Origin: an uncultured Paracoccaceae bacterium
GTDB taxonomy: Bacteria; Pseudomonadota; Alphaproteobacteria; Rhodobacterales; Rhodobacteraceae
Direction: 5' to 3'
Length of the DNA stretch: 62,575 bases
NCBI GenBank assembly: GCA_913061275.1
Contig: CAJXSR010000022.1
Span: forward strand, 1-62,575
Positions 25,923 to 34,739 of this stretch are shown here, in pieces (the first letter of the stretch is position 1; each line of letters starts with the position of its first letter). The notes below the pieces were generated by a model that saw only the letters and a program-made list of their open reading frames with translations, searched no databases and was not told where the DNA came from. Made by a program: the position numbers and the translations under genes.

Positions 25923-27251
25923 TTACGGCTGTTTTGGTAAAATCTCGGCGAATGTTTTGTCTAGCTTATCTACAAGTTCCGCCATTTCAGTATCATTGAT
26001 GATAAAAGGCGGGGCCAGTAAAATGTGATCGCCATTTGCCCCGTCTCTGGTGCCAGACATAGGGTAACAGATTAATCCGTTTTCAAAAGCTTGCAGTTTG
26101 AACTTTGCGGCCAGTTTCAAAGCAGGGTCAAACGGTGTTTTGGTTTCGCGGTCCTCAACAATTTCCAGGGCCAGAAACAACCCGCGCCCCCGAATATCCC
26201 CGATATATGGGTGCTGCCCGAACCTTTGCGCCAGCATATCTTGCAATTGCACGCCTTTATCGCGGGATTGCGCGATCAGGCCGCGCCCCGTTAACGCTTT
26301 GACCACTGCCAAAGCGGCGGCTGCGGCAACTGGGTGACCGATATAGGTGTGGCCATGTTGAAAAAAACCACTGCCGTTTTCTATCGTTGAATATATCTCG
26401 GCAGAACACAGCATTGCACCTATTGGCTGATAGCCAGCACCCAACCCTTTTGCGATACACAAAATGTCAGGGTTGATGCCCTCGGCTTCACAAGCAAACA
26501 GATGACCTGTTCGGCCCATTCCGCACATAACTTCGTCTAGAATTAGTAAGACACCATATTGATCGCATATCTCGCGAATGCGTTTGTAATAGCCAGAAAC
26601 TGCGGGAACGGCCCCCATCGTTGCCCCTACAACGGGTTCTGCAATAAAAGCCATAACGGTTTCAGGGCCTAGGCGGATAATTTCATCTTCCAGTTCTTGG
26701 GCGGCGCGAAGCCCGTATCTTTCGGCTGTTTCGTCTGTGTTACGATCCACATATTCGTAACAAGGTGATATGTGGCTGACATTCATTAGTAGCGGGTCAA
26801 ATTGCTTGCGCCGCCATTGATTGCCACCTGCGGCCAGTGCGCCCAAAGTGTTACCGTGATAACTTTGACGACGTGCGATTAAGTGTTGTCTTTGTGGTTC
26901 ATCTTTTTCAAGAAAATACTGGCGTGACAGTTTTATCGCAGCCTCTACCGCTTCAGACCCGCCTGAAACCAGATAGACTTTATCAATGTTGCTTGGCGCG
27001 TGTTCAATAAGCAGTGCTGCCAGTTCTTCGGCGGGTTCCGACGTTAAAAAGCCCGTGTGACTAAAAGCTATCTTATCTAACTGATCTTTAACTGCTTGGG
27101 TAACTTCTGGATCGCCATGTCCAAGGCAAGATACGGCGGCATCGCCGACGTTCAGGTAGCGTTTTCCAGACGCATCAATCAGATAACACCCTTCACCGCC
27201 GACGGCCATAGGTGCGTTCCATTTACTGTGACGTGGGAAAATATTACTCAT
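25923..27251 (-). CDS. Class III aminotransferase (PLP-dependent)
   Basis: 442 residues, omega-amino-acid:pyruvate/4-aminobutyrate aminotransferase family. Visible features: SGGSEAVEAAIKLSRQ near residue 97, SYHGNTLGA, the cofactor aspartate in LLILDEVMCGMGRTG and the PLP lysine in CIAKGLGAGYQPIGA. Its start overlaps the end of the BKACE-family gene by 8 nt, so the two are translationally coupled. The amino donor is unknown; the neighbour suggests a beta- or 3-keto/amino acid catabolic route. There is no clear minus-strand terminator after it. Confidence 0.9.
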   Translation of the reverse strand: MSNIFPRHSKWNAPMAVGGEGCYLIDASGKRYLNVGDAAVSCLGHGDPEVTQAVKDQLDKIAFSHTGFLTSEPAEELAALLIEHAPSNIDKVYLVSGGSEAVEAAIKLSRQYFLEKDEPQRQHLIARRQSYHGNTLGALAAGGNQWRRKQFDPLLMNVSHISPCYEYVDRNTDETAERYGLRAAQELEDEIIRLGPETVMAFIAEPVVGATMGAVPAVSGYYKRIREICDQYGVLLILDEVMCGMGRTGHLFACEAEGINPDILCIAKGLGAGYQPIGAMLCSAEIYSTIENGSGFFQHGHTYIGHPVAAAAALAVVKALTGRGLIAQSRDKGVQLQDMLAQRFGQHPYIGDIRGRGLFLALEIVEDRETKTPFDPALKLAAKFKLQAFENGLICYPMSGTRDGANGDHILLAPPFIINDTEMAELVDKLDKTFAEILPKQP

Positions 27252-28008
27252 GTTGCAAGTCCTTTATCAAAGCGGCGGCAAGGGCCACGGTCTGCGCATT
27301 ATCTTTAGCGGGGCTGCCATCTGGCAGTAAAGTGTTGTTTTCAAAGCCGATGCGAAGATTACCGCCTAGCTGTAAGGCCGCACTTGCACAGGCCAGTTCA
27401 TGCTGCCCAAAGGCGCAAATTGCCCAATCAAGTGATAGGTGTTTAGAGGCTTCAAGAAAAGCTGGTAAATGTTCTGGCCGGGCTAAAACCTGGGGTTGAT
27501 ATCGGCCCAAAACATAAATTACCGAGTTCATATGACGCGGCACCCAACCCTTACCAAACCAATCTGCAAGTAAGGCAACATCGTTTGGAGTATATATAAT
27601 ATGTTGCACAGTTGTGTTTGTTTCGGCGCAAAAGCTGTAAACCTGTTTTGCCAAAGACGTATTGGTCGCCATTTCACGAATGGAAATACTGGCAGCAGCA
27701 GGGGTAACATTTTTCAGGCAGTGAAATTGCGTTTCCACATCAAATATACCCGCACTTTCAGTTGTGATTTGTATTGGCATTTCGGGAATTGTTTCAGTAA
27801 CGGCACAAATAGCATCTTTATAATGGTCAGGATCAAGACTGTGATCGCCGTCTTTAGTGCGGATATGCAGGTGCAACATGTCAGCGCCTGCCAGAAAACA
27901 ATCCCGTGCGGATAGGGCAATTTCCTGAATTGTTATCGGCAAATCAGGGTGATCCAACTTTTGTTTGCGCGCGCCATTGGGGGCGACCATCAGGGTTGGT
28001 GTTAACAT
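27244..28008 (-). CDS. Beta-keto acid cleavage enzyme (BKACE, DUF849 family)
   Basis: 254 residues from the ATG at 28008; the longer reading upstream encodes an Ile/Tyr-rich stretch that overlaps the divergent promoter and is unlikely. The family condenses a beta-keto acid with acetyl-CoA and cleaves it to acetoacetate and a new acyl-CoA, using Zn. The metal motif H-x-H is in MLHLHIR (about residues 45-51); NGAR near the start and a C-terminal GFENN segment are typical. Slightly shorter than the usual 270-310 residues. It is the first gene of a pair with the aminotransferase. Confidence 0.87.
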   Translation of the reverse strand: MLTPTLMVAPNGARKQKLDHPDLPITIQEIALSARDCFLAGADMLHLHIRTKDGDHSLDPDHYKDAICAVTETIPEMPIQITTESAGIFDVETQFHCLKNVTPAAASISIREMATNTSLAKQVYSFCAETNTTVQHIIYTPNDVALLADWFGKGWVPRHMNSVIYVLGRYQPQVLARPEHLPAFLEASKHLSLDWAICAFGQHELACASAALQLGGNLRIGFENNTLLPDGSPAKDNAQTVALAAALIKDLQHE

Positions 28009-28168
28009 TGTATTAACCGTCGTTTTGATTGGGTAAATAATAGAACGAGTCGTATATTTTATTGTGATATAACAAACGTTATTATTAGACAAATAAAAAA
28101 CACATGATATGCTTGCTAATAAGTAAAATACTAGGCCACTATGAAAATAAACAATTAGGGAAAACAAT
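28009..28168. promoter_or_regulatory. Divergent AT-rich promoter region
   Basis: About 160 bp between the BKACE operon and the glutamate dehydrogenase gene; very AT-rich, with no coding pattern. AGGGAAAAC just before 28169 is the ribosome site of the dehydrogenase. Confidence 0.5.
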
Positions 28169-29584
28169 ATGCCACGCTTAATAGAACCTTCGTTTCGTCA
28201 ATCGGTAGACATGATGTTTGAAAAAGCGGTTAGTCTTATGGATTTATCGCCGGGATTGCAAAATAAAATCAGAGTTTGTAACTCTACCTACACCGTGCGG
28301 TTCGGGGTGAAACTGCGTGGGGATATTCACACATTCACAGGGTATCGCGCGGTACATTCAGAACATAAAGAACCAGTTAAAGGCGGCATTCGCTATGCAC
28401 TGTCTGTTAACCAAGATGAAGTGGAAGCGCTTGCTGCTTTGATGAGCTATAAATGTGCCTTGGTTGAAACGCCGTTTGGCGGATCAAAAGGTGGTTTGAA
28501 CATCGACCCTAATGCATGGGAAGTGGATGAATTAGAGCGTATTACCCGCCGCTTTGCATATGAGCTGATTAAACGCGATCTGATCCATCCGTCACAAAAC
28601 GTACCTGCGCCTGATATGGGTACAGGCGAACGTGAAATGGCCTGGATTGCCGATCAATTTCGCCGCATGAACACAACCGAGTTGAACTCTGAGGCTTGTG
28701 TGACAGGTAAACCTTTGAATAAGGGCGGTATTGCTGGGCGTGTTGAAGCTACAGGGCGTGGGGTGCAATATGCGCTACAGGAATTCTTCCGCCACACTGA
28801 CGACATAAAAGCCGCTAAGATGACAGGTACGTTGGACGGTAAACGTGTGGTTGTGCAGGGTTTGGGTAATGTGGGCTATCACGCTGCCAAGTTTTTAGCA
28901 GAAGAAGACGGTTGTTTGATTACAGGTGTTGGTGAACGTGATGGTGCGATGATTAATGATAAGGGTCTGAATATTGACGAACTTTCTGCCCATATTCGTG
29001 CGACTGGCGGTGTTAAAGGATTTTCTGGTGGCACGTATGAAGAAAACAGTGCTGCCGTTCTAGAAAAAGATTGCGATATTTTGATCCCTGCTGCGATGGA
29101 AGGGGTTATCAACCTGTCTAACGCGGAACGTATTTCTGCCAAGTTAATTATCGAGGCTGCGAACGGCCCTGTAACTGCGGGTGCTGATGAGATTTTGCGC
29201 AAATCTGGTGTGGTGATTATTCCAGATATGTACGCCAATGCGGGCGGTGTAACAGTATCGTACTTTGAGTGGGTCAAAAACCTAAGTCACATCCGTTTTG
29301 GTCGGATGCAGCGCCGTAAAGAAGAGTCTAATAACATTCTGTTAATTAAAGAATTGGAACGCTTGGTTGGTAAGCCAGTCTCGGAAGACTTCAAAATGAA
29401 GTTCTTCCAAGGGGCAGGTGAGTTGGAACTGGTGCGCTCTGGTCTGGAAGACACCATGCGTGGTGCTTATCAGTCGATGCAACAGGTCTGGCATTCACGC
29501 GATGATGTGGATAGCCTGCGTACTGCGGCTTATCTGGTATCGCTTGGTCGTATCGCTGACAGTTACAAAGCGTTGGGCCTATAA
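28169..29584 (+). CDS. Glu/Leu/Phe/Val dehydrogenase, probably glutamate dehydrogenase
   Basis: 471 residues. Interconverts glutamate with 2-oxoglutarate and ammonia. The substrate-binding glycine-rich loop ETPFGGSKGGL has the catalytic lysine region (K107); the PAPDMGTGEREM segment follows; the NAD-binding loop is GLGNVG near residue 231. The C-terminal helical part with QGAGELELVRSGLEDTM fits the longer glutamate dehydrogenases seen in marine alphaproteobacteria. It is monocistronic; its stop is 1 bp from the end of the converging phosphatase gene. Confidence 0.9.
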   Translation: MPRLIEPSFRQSVDMMFEKAVSLMDLSPGLQNKIRVCNSTYTVRFGVKLRGDIHTFTGYRAVHSEHKEPVKGGIRYALSVNQDEVEALAALMSYKCALVETPFGGSKGGLNIDPNAWEVDELERITRRFAYELIKRDLIHPSQNVPAPDMGTGEREMAWIADQFRRMNTTELNSEACVTGKPLNKGGIAGRVEATGRGVQYALQEFFRHTDDIKAAKMTGTLDGKRVVVQGLGNVGYHAAKFLAEEDGCLITGVGERDGAMINDKGLNIDELSAHIRATGGVKGFSGGTYEENSAAVLEKDCDILIPAAMEGVINLSNAERISAKLIIEAANGPVTAGADEILRKSGVVIIPDMYANAGGVTVSYFEWVKNLSHIRFGRMQRRKEESNNILLIKELERLVGKPVSEDFKMKFFQGAGELELVRSGLEDTMRGAYQSMQQVWHSRDDVDSLRTAAYLVSLGRIADSYKALGL

Positions 29585-29585
29585 T

Positions 29586-30359
29586 TTATGTAATCTGTGC
29601 CACGCATAGGGCCAGATTATCTTGATTGGGATTTTTTAGCGCGTCGATCTTAGCTATGATCGACGCGCTTATTTCTTTAGCACTTTGGTTCGACGATAAA
29701 ATACATTCTATCAGATCATCTTGTGACAGGCTGCTAATACCATCTGTTGTGGCAATCAATGTATCGCCCTTGCGCATTTCAAAGGGCGATACACTACAAT
29801 CCATATCCCCAATAACATCGCCCATTATAACCGAGGTCAGGGCGTTTCTGTTTGGATGATCTTGGGCCGCTTCTTTTGTTAATTGTCCCGCATGAACCAT
29901 CTGATCGATTTGGCGTGCCATTGAATGATCGTCATTTAGCTGTATCAATCGTTTATTCCGCAATAAATACAATGGGCTGTCGCCAACAGACGCCCAGTAT
30001 AACTGACCTTCAATAATAATGGCGGTTAGTAATGTTGTGCCCATACCAGCGGTGTTTGGGCTGGATTTTATATAGTGTGCCAAACGCGTGTTAGCCGTGT
30101 TTATGAGTTCTGGTAGGTATGTGCGCATGTTATCGCGTAAGGTATCTTTTTGCGCCCAATGCGCAGTTAAACTACCGTCGATTGCTTCTACCGCTAAGCT
30201 GCTGGCAACATCACCTGATGTGTGCCCGCCCATTCCATCAGCTATGATGATATACCCAGAACGATCGCTAGGTTCGAACCACAAGTGTAATACATCTTCT
30301 TGAGCATTACGTTCGCCTTTGGATAAGGCCCATGCGGTTTCTATTTTAAGCTGTGTCAT
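29586..30359 (-). CDS. PP2C-family Ser/Thr protein phosphatase
   Basis: 257 residues with the PPM metal motifs: the R-N-x-Q-E-D start (ERNAQEDVLH), ADGMGGH near residue 40, a SVGDS segment near 125, ATDGIS and the final DN-L motif (QDNLALCV). It reverses phosphorylation by the kinase encoded upstream; the genes overlap by 4 nt (CCATGA). No membrane segment, so cytoplasmic. Confidence 0.93.
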   Translation of the reverse strand: MTQLKIETAWALSKGERNAQEDVLHLWFEPSDRSGYIIIADGMGGHTSGDVASSLAVEAIDGSLTAHWAQKDTLRDNMRTYLPELINTANTRLAHYIKSSPNTAGMGTTLLTAIIIEGQLYWASVGDSPLYLLRNKRLIQLNDDHSMARQIDQMVHAGQLTKEAAQDHPNRNALTSVIMGDVIGDMDCSVSPFEMRKGDTLIATTDGISSLSQDDLIECILSSNQSAKEISASIIAKIDALKNPNQDNLALCVAQIT

Positions 30360-31996
30360 GGTGATACCTGTTTTAACGGCAAATTTGCCAGTTCAACACT
30401 GTCACCACGGCGTACTGAAAAAACACCTTTTGGTAAATTGCGCTGTTCTAATTTTTGTAAGACTTCATCGAGTTGACCCAAACTGATCGCCGAAAGGGCT
30501 AATACCCTTTCGGCTAGAAAAATGTCACCTATTTTTACGTCAGTTTTTGTCGTATTGGGGGCAGATGATACACCCAACTGCCAACGTGGGGTGCGAAATT
30601 GTTCTGCCAGTTTCATGCCATTTGAATATGTCTGTGAACGTGTTGGGTATAGTTGTAATTGCCCCTGCTTAGAGGGGGTATCGGGGTTGGTTTGATAACG
30701 AACGTTTACGATCACCGGATTTGGAAATGGCTGAACTTGCGAAAGCAAAATAGCCGCAGATAAATCAGCTTTTTGATCTAGTGTTTTCCCGTTTATTGAT
30801 AAAATACCAACGCCAATGCCCAACCATTGCCCTGCAATATCAGGATTAACCCAAGTAGGAACGGCTGTTATTTCTAAGCCGTTTGCCTCAGTAGCTTTTA
30901 CTGTGAAAGGTAGTTCAATGACCCACGGATCTATCTGGGTTATTTTAGGCGCCAGATATGTGAAATTAGTGGTTTGCATGGGCGGGGCGATTGGTAATAC
31001 GGTTTCTTGGGTCGTTGAAACTTGCCAAATACCCAGACCAATTACCATTGCTGCAGCACATGATAGGCTTGCACCATATAAAATAAATTTAGGTTTATCT
31101 AATAAATTTAGTGGTTTATCTATTAATTTCAGCCAATCTTGTGCCGAGTTTAACCGATCTTTTGGCGCGATGCTCATCGCGCAGTCAATGGCTTTCAAAA
31201 GGCCTGCGGGGTAGGCGTTATGATGACCTGACAAAGCTTGATATGGGTCAGGTCTTTCTTGTGCCAATGCCAATAAACGGGCCTGACTTTCGGGGGGAAC
31301 TGTACCTGTGATGGCGTGATATAAAGTGGCTGCAAGTGCGTATAGGTCACTGGATGGGAATTGTTGCGCACCTGAAACATAAAATTCCTGTGGTGAATAA
31401 CCTTCCTTAGTGACACGGATAGAGGTCATTTTTGGCCCGTGCTGGCTGGCTTCTTGTTTGGCGGCACCAAAATCAATTAATATGGGGTTATTTTCTTGAT
31501 CCAGCAGGATATTATCGGGTGAAATATCACGGTGCAACATGCCGTTTGCATGAATTTCCCCCAACGCATCCAGTAATTTTAATGCGATGGATATGATTGT
31601 ATCTGGGGTAAGTTTTTTTTGGTCAATCGCTGCGATCAATTCTTGCCCCTCGACATAATCCATTGCCATATAAGCGGTTTGGTTTTCATCGAAAACCTGA
31701 TGCACTTTAATGATATTGGGGTGTTCAAATTTAGACAGATTGCGGGCTTCTTCCTCAAACGCTTTAACAATAGAGCGGAATTCTTCGCGGTGGCTTAGGG
31801 CACGCGTTCCTACTTCTTGTCCGCTGCGCCTGCAAATGGCGCGTGGGAAGCATTCTTTTATAACCATAGTGCGGTCAAGGCTGTCGGTTGCCAGGTAGGT
31901 GATGCCGAACCCGCCGTCATTTAGGAATGTTTTGATACGGTATTGCCCTTGTAAAAGAGTGGTGCCGCTAAGAAGGGGGTCTGAAAACTTATCCAT
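30356..31996 (-). CDS. Membrane Ser/Thr protein kinase
   Basis: 546 residues: N-terminal Hanks-type kinase domain (glycine loop LNDGGFGITY, ATP lysine in VIKE, catalytic HRDISPDN, DFGAAK and the SSDLYALAATLY segment), one membrane helix (about 310-330), then about 210 extracytoplasmic residues with a PDZ-like feel (GIGVGILSINGKTLD) that could sense a ligand or protein. It sits 4 bp after the TAXI-family gene and overlaps the phosphatase. No type VI secretion gene is present, so this is not the usual PpkA/PppA context. Confidence 0.92.
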   Translation of the reverse strand: MDKFSDPLLSGTTLLQGQYRIKTFLNDGGFGITYLATDSLDRTMVIKECFPRAICRRSGQEVGTRALSHREEFRSIVKAFEEEARNLSKFEHPNIIKVHQVFDENQTAYMAMDYVEGQELIAAIDQKKLTPDTIISIALKLLDALGEIHANGMLHRDISPDNILLDQENNPILIDFGAAKQEASQHGPKMTSIRVTKEGYSPQEFYVSGAQQFPSSDLYALAATLYHAITGTVPPESQARLLALAQERPDPYQALSGHHNAYPAGLLKAIDCAMSIAPKDRLNSAQDWLKLIDKPLNLLDKPKFILYGASLSCAAAMVIGLGIWQVSTTQETVLPIAPPMQTTNFTYLAPKITQIDPWVIELPFTVKATEANGLEITAVPTWVNPDIAGQWLGIGVGILSINGKTLDQKADLSAAILLSQVQPFPNPVIVNVRYQTNPDTPSKQGQLQLYPTRSQTYSNGMKLAEQFRTPRWQLGVSSAPNTTKTDVKIGDIFLAERVLALSAISLGQLDEVLQKLEQRNLPKGVFSVRRGDSVELANLPLKQVSP

Positions 31997-32000
31997 TGGG

Positions 32001-33005
32001 CTATTGGTTCTTCATGATGTCTTCTATTGTGTCGCCCTTCACAATATCTTCGCCTGCCAATAATTTTTGCATAGGCTCAAACCTGCGCCAGCCTGGAACT
32101 TCGTTTCTGGGGTCGAATTCTGACCATTTTTCATGCCGAGCTGATTTATTAAACATAGCCTGATTATCCAAAAGTGCTTTGCTAAAAGCGATAAAGGCTG
32201 CGTAACGGTTAGATTTTTTTGCATGATCGTCATAAACGGCCAAAACCGCCCCTACAGAAATTGTTTCAATGAATTTACCATCAATTAAAGCGGGGTAATC
32301 ATGTGACGTAATTTGCGAAGGTTGGTAAATACCTGACAATAAATCAGAATATGGAACGGGGATAAGTCGTAGGTTATCTGCGTGTGAAATGCTGCTGGCG
32401 AACGCTGTAGGTTTGCCTGCGACAAACATCATCGCGTCCAAGGTTCCTGATTTCAGGGCTTCTAAAGCATCTATGTTGCGCAACTTATGCTCTTTAACCT
32501 CGACATCCATAAATTTCAGCACTAATTTAGCGGTTAATTCCGTACCACTTCCGCTGCCCCCAGTGCTGACACGTTTGTTTTGTAAGTCTGCAAGGGATTG
32601 AATGGACGAGCTGCGTTTGGTTAATATGTGCAGTTCTTCGTTATAAATTTTTGAGATATAGGATATTTTTTGCAAAGCTTCATTGTATGGATCGGTTAAC
32701 CTGATTTGGGTTAGGACATCTGACTGAACCAGCCCCATATCAACAGCCCGTAGATATAGCATATCTTTGATATTGCTTTGTGACCCTCGCCCTAGCATGG
32801 GAATAATCCGTAGCCCATATTGGCCATCTAATACGGATGCCAGATCCGCCCCGATTTTAACATATGTGCCAGTTGCACTACCCGTCATCAACCCGATGCG
32901 GCCCTTGTTTGCTTCATATATCTGGGATTGTTGCGCGTGTAGTGGGCCCGCGCCAAAGATGGCGCAGATCATAATAACCAGTGTTGGAAAACGCCAAATC
33001 CGCAT
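32001..33005 (-). CDS. Orphan TAXI-family solute-binding protein
   Basis: 334 residues with signal peptide (about 1-24, cut near LHAQQ). The TAXI fold is recognisable: GLMTGSATGTYVKIGADLA at the start of the mature chain, a MGLVQSD segment, and STGGSGSGTELTAKL. No TRAP permease lies nearby. Instead it heads a unit with the membrane kinase and phosphatase, so it may be a periplasmic ligand sensor for the kinase (inference). Confidence 0.88.
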   Translation of the reverse strand: MRIWRFPTLVIMICAIFGAGPLHAQQSQIYEANKGRIGLMTGSATGTYVKIGADLASVLDGQYGLRIIPMLGRGSQSNIKDMLYLRAVDMGLVQSDVLTQIRLTDPYNEALQKISYISKIYNEELHILTKRSSSIQSLADLQNKRVSTGGSGSGTELTAKLVLKFMDVEVKEHKLRNIDALEALKSGTLDAMMFVAGKPTAFASSISHADNLRLIPVPYSDLLSGIYQPSQITSHDYPALIDGKFIETISVGAVLAVYDDHAKKSNRYAAFIAFSKALLDNQAMFNKSARHEKWSEFDPRNEVPGWRRFEPMQKLLAGEDIVKGDTIEDIMKNQ

Positions 33006-33082
33006 TAATGATCTTTCCCTAGATACATAAGGATAGTTTGGTCAAAATACGGTGAAATAACAACAGGCCTTAGTGTTTTTTA

Positions 33083-33958
33083 TTAAAACGGTGAGGTTCC
33101 ATCTACTTTGGCCTTTAGATGTCTATAAGATTTGATGTTTGCGGCAGCTTGATCGCCACCTGCAATAACCAATAGATGCAATAGGCTTTCTAAAATAGCC
33201 ATAACGCCCAGATAGCAGGCAAAAACATAGGGGCTTTCCATTTCCGCTGTCAAAACTGCATCAGGCTCCAATTCGGATAAAGGTAGCTGGCTGTCGGTGA
33301 TGATAAGTAATTTCATGCCTCTTTGACGGGCAAATTTACAGGCATTTACAGTGATCTGGCTATACGGGTGAACTGTGAGTGCCAGTAGCACATCATCTTC
33401 ATTGGCAAAGTTCATATCCACGATAGGGTTGGCCATGTCGCGCGGAATAAACTGTACATTTGGCAAGATCAATCGGGCGATATGCTGAAAATAATATGCC
33501 ATAGCATAACTGGTACTTGTTGCGGTGACATAGACTGTACGCGCATTGGTTAATGTGGTTACGAATTGTTCGGAAATTTCAGGGGTCATCTGGCGTAAGG
33601 ATTGTTTAATAATAGACATCGAATTTTCGGCGGAATTGGCCAAAGTGCTGCCTGCTGCGCCTTGCGCGGATAATTCATCAAGCCAGTTTGAACTGATAAT
33701 CGGTTTTGACGTTGCCCTTAATGCGCGTCTAAACGGATCGCGAAATTCTTCAAACCCTGGAAAGCCCAACTCTTTTGACAGGCGCACTAGTGAATAGGTG
33801 CTGACACCAATTTTTTCAGCAGTGGTTCTGATCGGGTCAATGCCGAAATCCGCCGGGTGGTCGATCACATATTTTGCGGCAAGTTGCAAAGTTGGGGCAA
33901 GGTGCGAATACTGTTCGCGCATTTTTGTTAGCACCCGGTTTTGATGTGTCATGCCCAT
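33083..33958 (-). CDS. MurR/RpiR-family transcriptional regulator
   Basis: 291 residues: N-terminal HTH_6 domain (about 1-80; ADFGIDPIRTTAEKIGVSTYSLVRL is the winged-helix segment read in two pieces) and a C-terminal SIS sugar-phosphate isomerase-like domain (about 125-260; YVTATSTSYAMAYYF). Family members sense phosphorylated sugars or related metabolites. The gene stands alone between the TAXI gene and the sulfotransferase operon; its target is unknown. Confidence 0.9.
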   Translation of the reverse strand: MGMTHQNRVLTKMREQYSHLAPTLQLAAKYVIDHPADFGIDPIRTTAEKIGVSTYSLVRLSKELGFPGFEEFRDPFRRALRATSKPIISSNWLDELSAQGAAGSTLANSAENSMSIIKQSLRQMTPEISEQFVTTLTNARTVYVTATSTSYAMAYYFQHIARLILPNVQFIPRDMANPIVDMNFANEDDVLLALTVHPYSQITVNACKFARQRGMKLLIITDSQLPLSELEPDAVLTAEMESPYVFACYLGVMAILESLLHLLVIAGGDQAAANIKSYRHLKAKVDGTSPF

Positions 33959-34004
33959 GTGAATTCTTTCGATTTGTACTTGTTAGCAGTATAGGCGTAT
34001 GTTG

Positions 34005-34739
34005 CTATGCTTTGCTAGGCGTTTGTATTTTTACCGCTGCAAGGCGGTCATAAAAAGGCAGGGCTTGTGCCAATACGGGTTGCAAATTATCCACTACTTT
34101 GGGCAAGGGCCCTTCAACACCTGCAAAACCCGTGCTGTTCCAAACGGCGGGGTACCAATGCGGGGCCCAAGGGCCGTCTTGTGGGTGGCCGCCTTTGGGC
34201 CAGCTTAACATGGCGGGATCATAGGGCAGGTTGATGGCACCACATAAGGTTTGCAGCATGGCTTCAGGATTGGCGCGAATATCGGCACTGTCGATAACAA
34301 TCGGGGCTTGGCCCAAGTTTTGTGCAACTTGATCGAACAGTTCGGCCTGTTCTAGAAATCCGATGTCACTTAGGCGCGGGTTTTCGTGTTTTGCGTGATA
34401 GCTGGCTATAACCCTAGCGGGGTGGCGTATTAGAAAGATGTTTGTGACATCTTTCATCCATGTGCGGTCGATTGAGGGCAACATATGTTGGGTCATATGC
34501 TTTTGATAAAAAACAGTTTTTCCTTCAGTAAGCTTACCCGTAAGACGTTTGGCGATTTCTTTTGGGTCATGCTGCCATTGTGCTAAAATTTCATCGCGCA
34601 TCGGGTGGTTTAAGCCAGTTTTCAACAAGTATGCGGCATAATAAGGTTCATCCCAAACCGCACAATCGGCACGCGCACCAAATGAATACATCATCGCAGT
34701 TGATAGGTTTCGTGGCCCTGACCACATGGCGATACGCAT
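34005..34739 (-). CDS. Sulfotransferase-family protein
   Basis: 244 residues. The N-terminal PAPS 5'-phosphosulfate loop is WSGPRNLSTAMMYSF (residues 6-20) and the 3'-phosphate site FLIRHPARVIASY is near 100. The final part is W/P-rich. No signal peptide. Its ATG overlaps the aminotransferase stop by 1 nt, so the two act together. The acceptor is unknown; similar sulfotransferase-aminotransferase pairs occur in alphaproteobacteria. Confidence 0.8.
   Translation of the reverse strand: MRIAMWSGPRNLSTAMMYSFGARADCAVWDEPYYAAYLLKTGLNHPMRDEILAQWQHDPKEIAKRLTGKLTEGKTVFYQKHMTQHMLPSIDRTWMKDVTNIFLIRHPARVIASYHAKHENPRLSDIGFLEQAELFDQVAQNLGQAPIVIDSADIRANPEAMLQTLCGAINLPYDPAMLSWPKGGHPQDGPWAPHWYPAVWNSTGFAGVEGPLPKVVDNLQPVLAQALPFYDRLAAVKIQTPSKA

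Noticed and set aside
29586-31996. Type VI secretion kinase/phosphatase (PpkA/PppA)
   Set aside because: No Tss, Hcp or VgrG genes nearby, and the pair is linked to a TAXI binding protein.
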